This document shows positions 64,000 to 64,000 of a stretch of DNA of 64,000 nucleotides, one piece after another. Made by a program: the position numbers and the translations under genes. The stretch spans positions 20,699 to 84,698 of the forward strand of contig NZ_NKHF01000036.1 of NCBI RefSeq assembly GCF_002744175.1, written 5' to 3'. The notes under the pieces were generated by a model. The model saw only the letters and a program-made list of their open reading frames with translations, was not told where the DNA came from and did no database searches. Positions within the stretch are counted from its first letter, which is position 1; every line of letters starts with the position of its first letter. The stretch is from Pseudoalteromonas piscicida (GTDB lineage Bacteria; Pseudomonadota; Gammaproteobacteria; Enterobacterales; Alteromonadaceae).

Positions 64000-64000
64000 A

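Noticed and set aside
1..64000. Search for CRISPR arrays, insertion sequences, integrases, toxin-antitoxin pairs and defence genes
   Set aside because: None seen; the gene set is housekeeping throughout.

Overview
The window looks like the chromosome of a marine gammaproteobacterium of the Alteromonadales, most likely Pseudoalteromonas or a close relative. The reasons are the moderate-to-low GC, the gene neighbourhoods (comEC-msbA-lpxK-ycaR-kdsB, zapC beside pyrD, tusDCBE after a yccA-type gene, riboflavin synthase divergent from an mdtK-type gene) and small families typical of this group (DUF2835, DUF3718, DUF3466, DUF3080). It is almost entirely core-type housekeeping DNA. I see no prophage, insertion sequence, CRISPR array, toxin system or defence island. 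Genus identification is inference from gene content, not from a database search.

Layout. 1-1310: the tail of an unidentified gene, a small ABM-fold protein and a Crp/Fnr-type regulator. 1380-12913: the complete block sdhCDAB-sucABCD (minus strand) divergent from gltA (plus), which supplies citrate synthase, the 2-oxoglutarate dehydrogenase E1/E2, succinyl-CoA synthetase and succinate dehydrogenase; strong hairpins divide the block. 13016-15459: csdA-csdE convergent with tcdA, a sulfur-transfer/tRNA ct6A37 set. 15461-22569: a minus-strand envelope run (comEC, msbA, lpxK, ycaR, kdsB, a RluA-type synthase) with a divergent DUF2062 gene. 22827-31099: DUF3466, uup, a glutaredoxin-like protein, rlmKL, a zinc-finger protein, zapC and pyrD. 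31237-36075: the very large NAD-glutamate dehydrogenase. 36287-43167: a four-gene envelope cluster (RND/MMPL permease, YCF48 propeller, DUF1329, DUF1302 barrel) behind one promoter with an overlapping palindrome; this is the least understood functional unit here. 43417-52281: DUF2835, pepN, an NhaC-type antiporter, prc, proQ, an acidic orphan, msrC and a small membrane protein. 52517-54921: tRNA-Ser, a YccA/Bax-inhibitor-like protein and tusDCBE. 54976-63999: two secreted amidohydrolase-like proteins, DUF3718, DUF445, a fructosamine-kinase-like protein, a CPXCG protein, riboflavin synthase, a MATE exporter, a broken DUF3080 lipoprotein gene and two tRNA-Val genes.

The observations most worth following are these. 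(1) A dispersed imperfect-palindrome repeat (copies at 159-230, 22676-22839, 29348-29396 and a diverged one near 48004) whose end supplies the final three codons and stop (Asn-Thr-Asn-stop) of two unrelated genes. (2) Two single-base frameshifts, in pyrD and in the DUF3080 gene, that restore normal C-terminal or N-terminal sequence when corrected; they are either sequencing indels or young lesions. (3) The DUF1302/DUF1329/YCF48/RND cluster with its candidate operator. (4) Terminator-like hairpins placed directly in front of the start codons of pepN and tusD.
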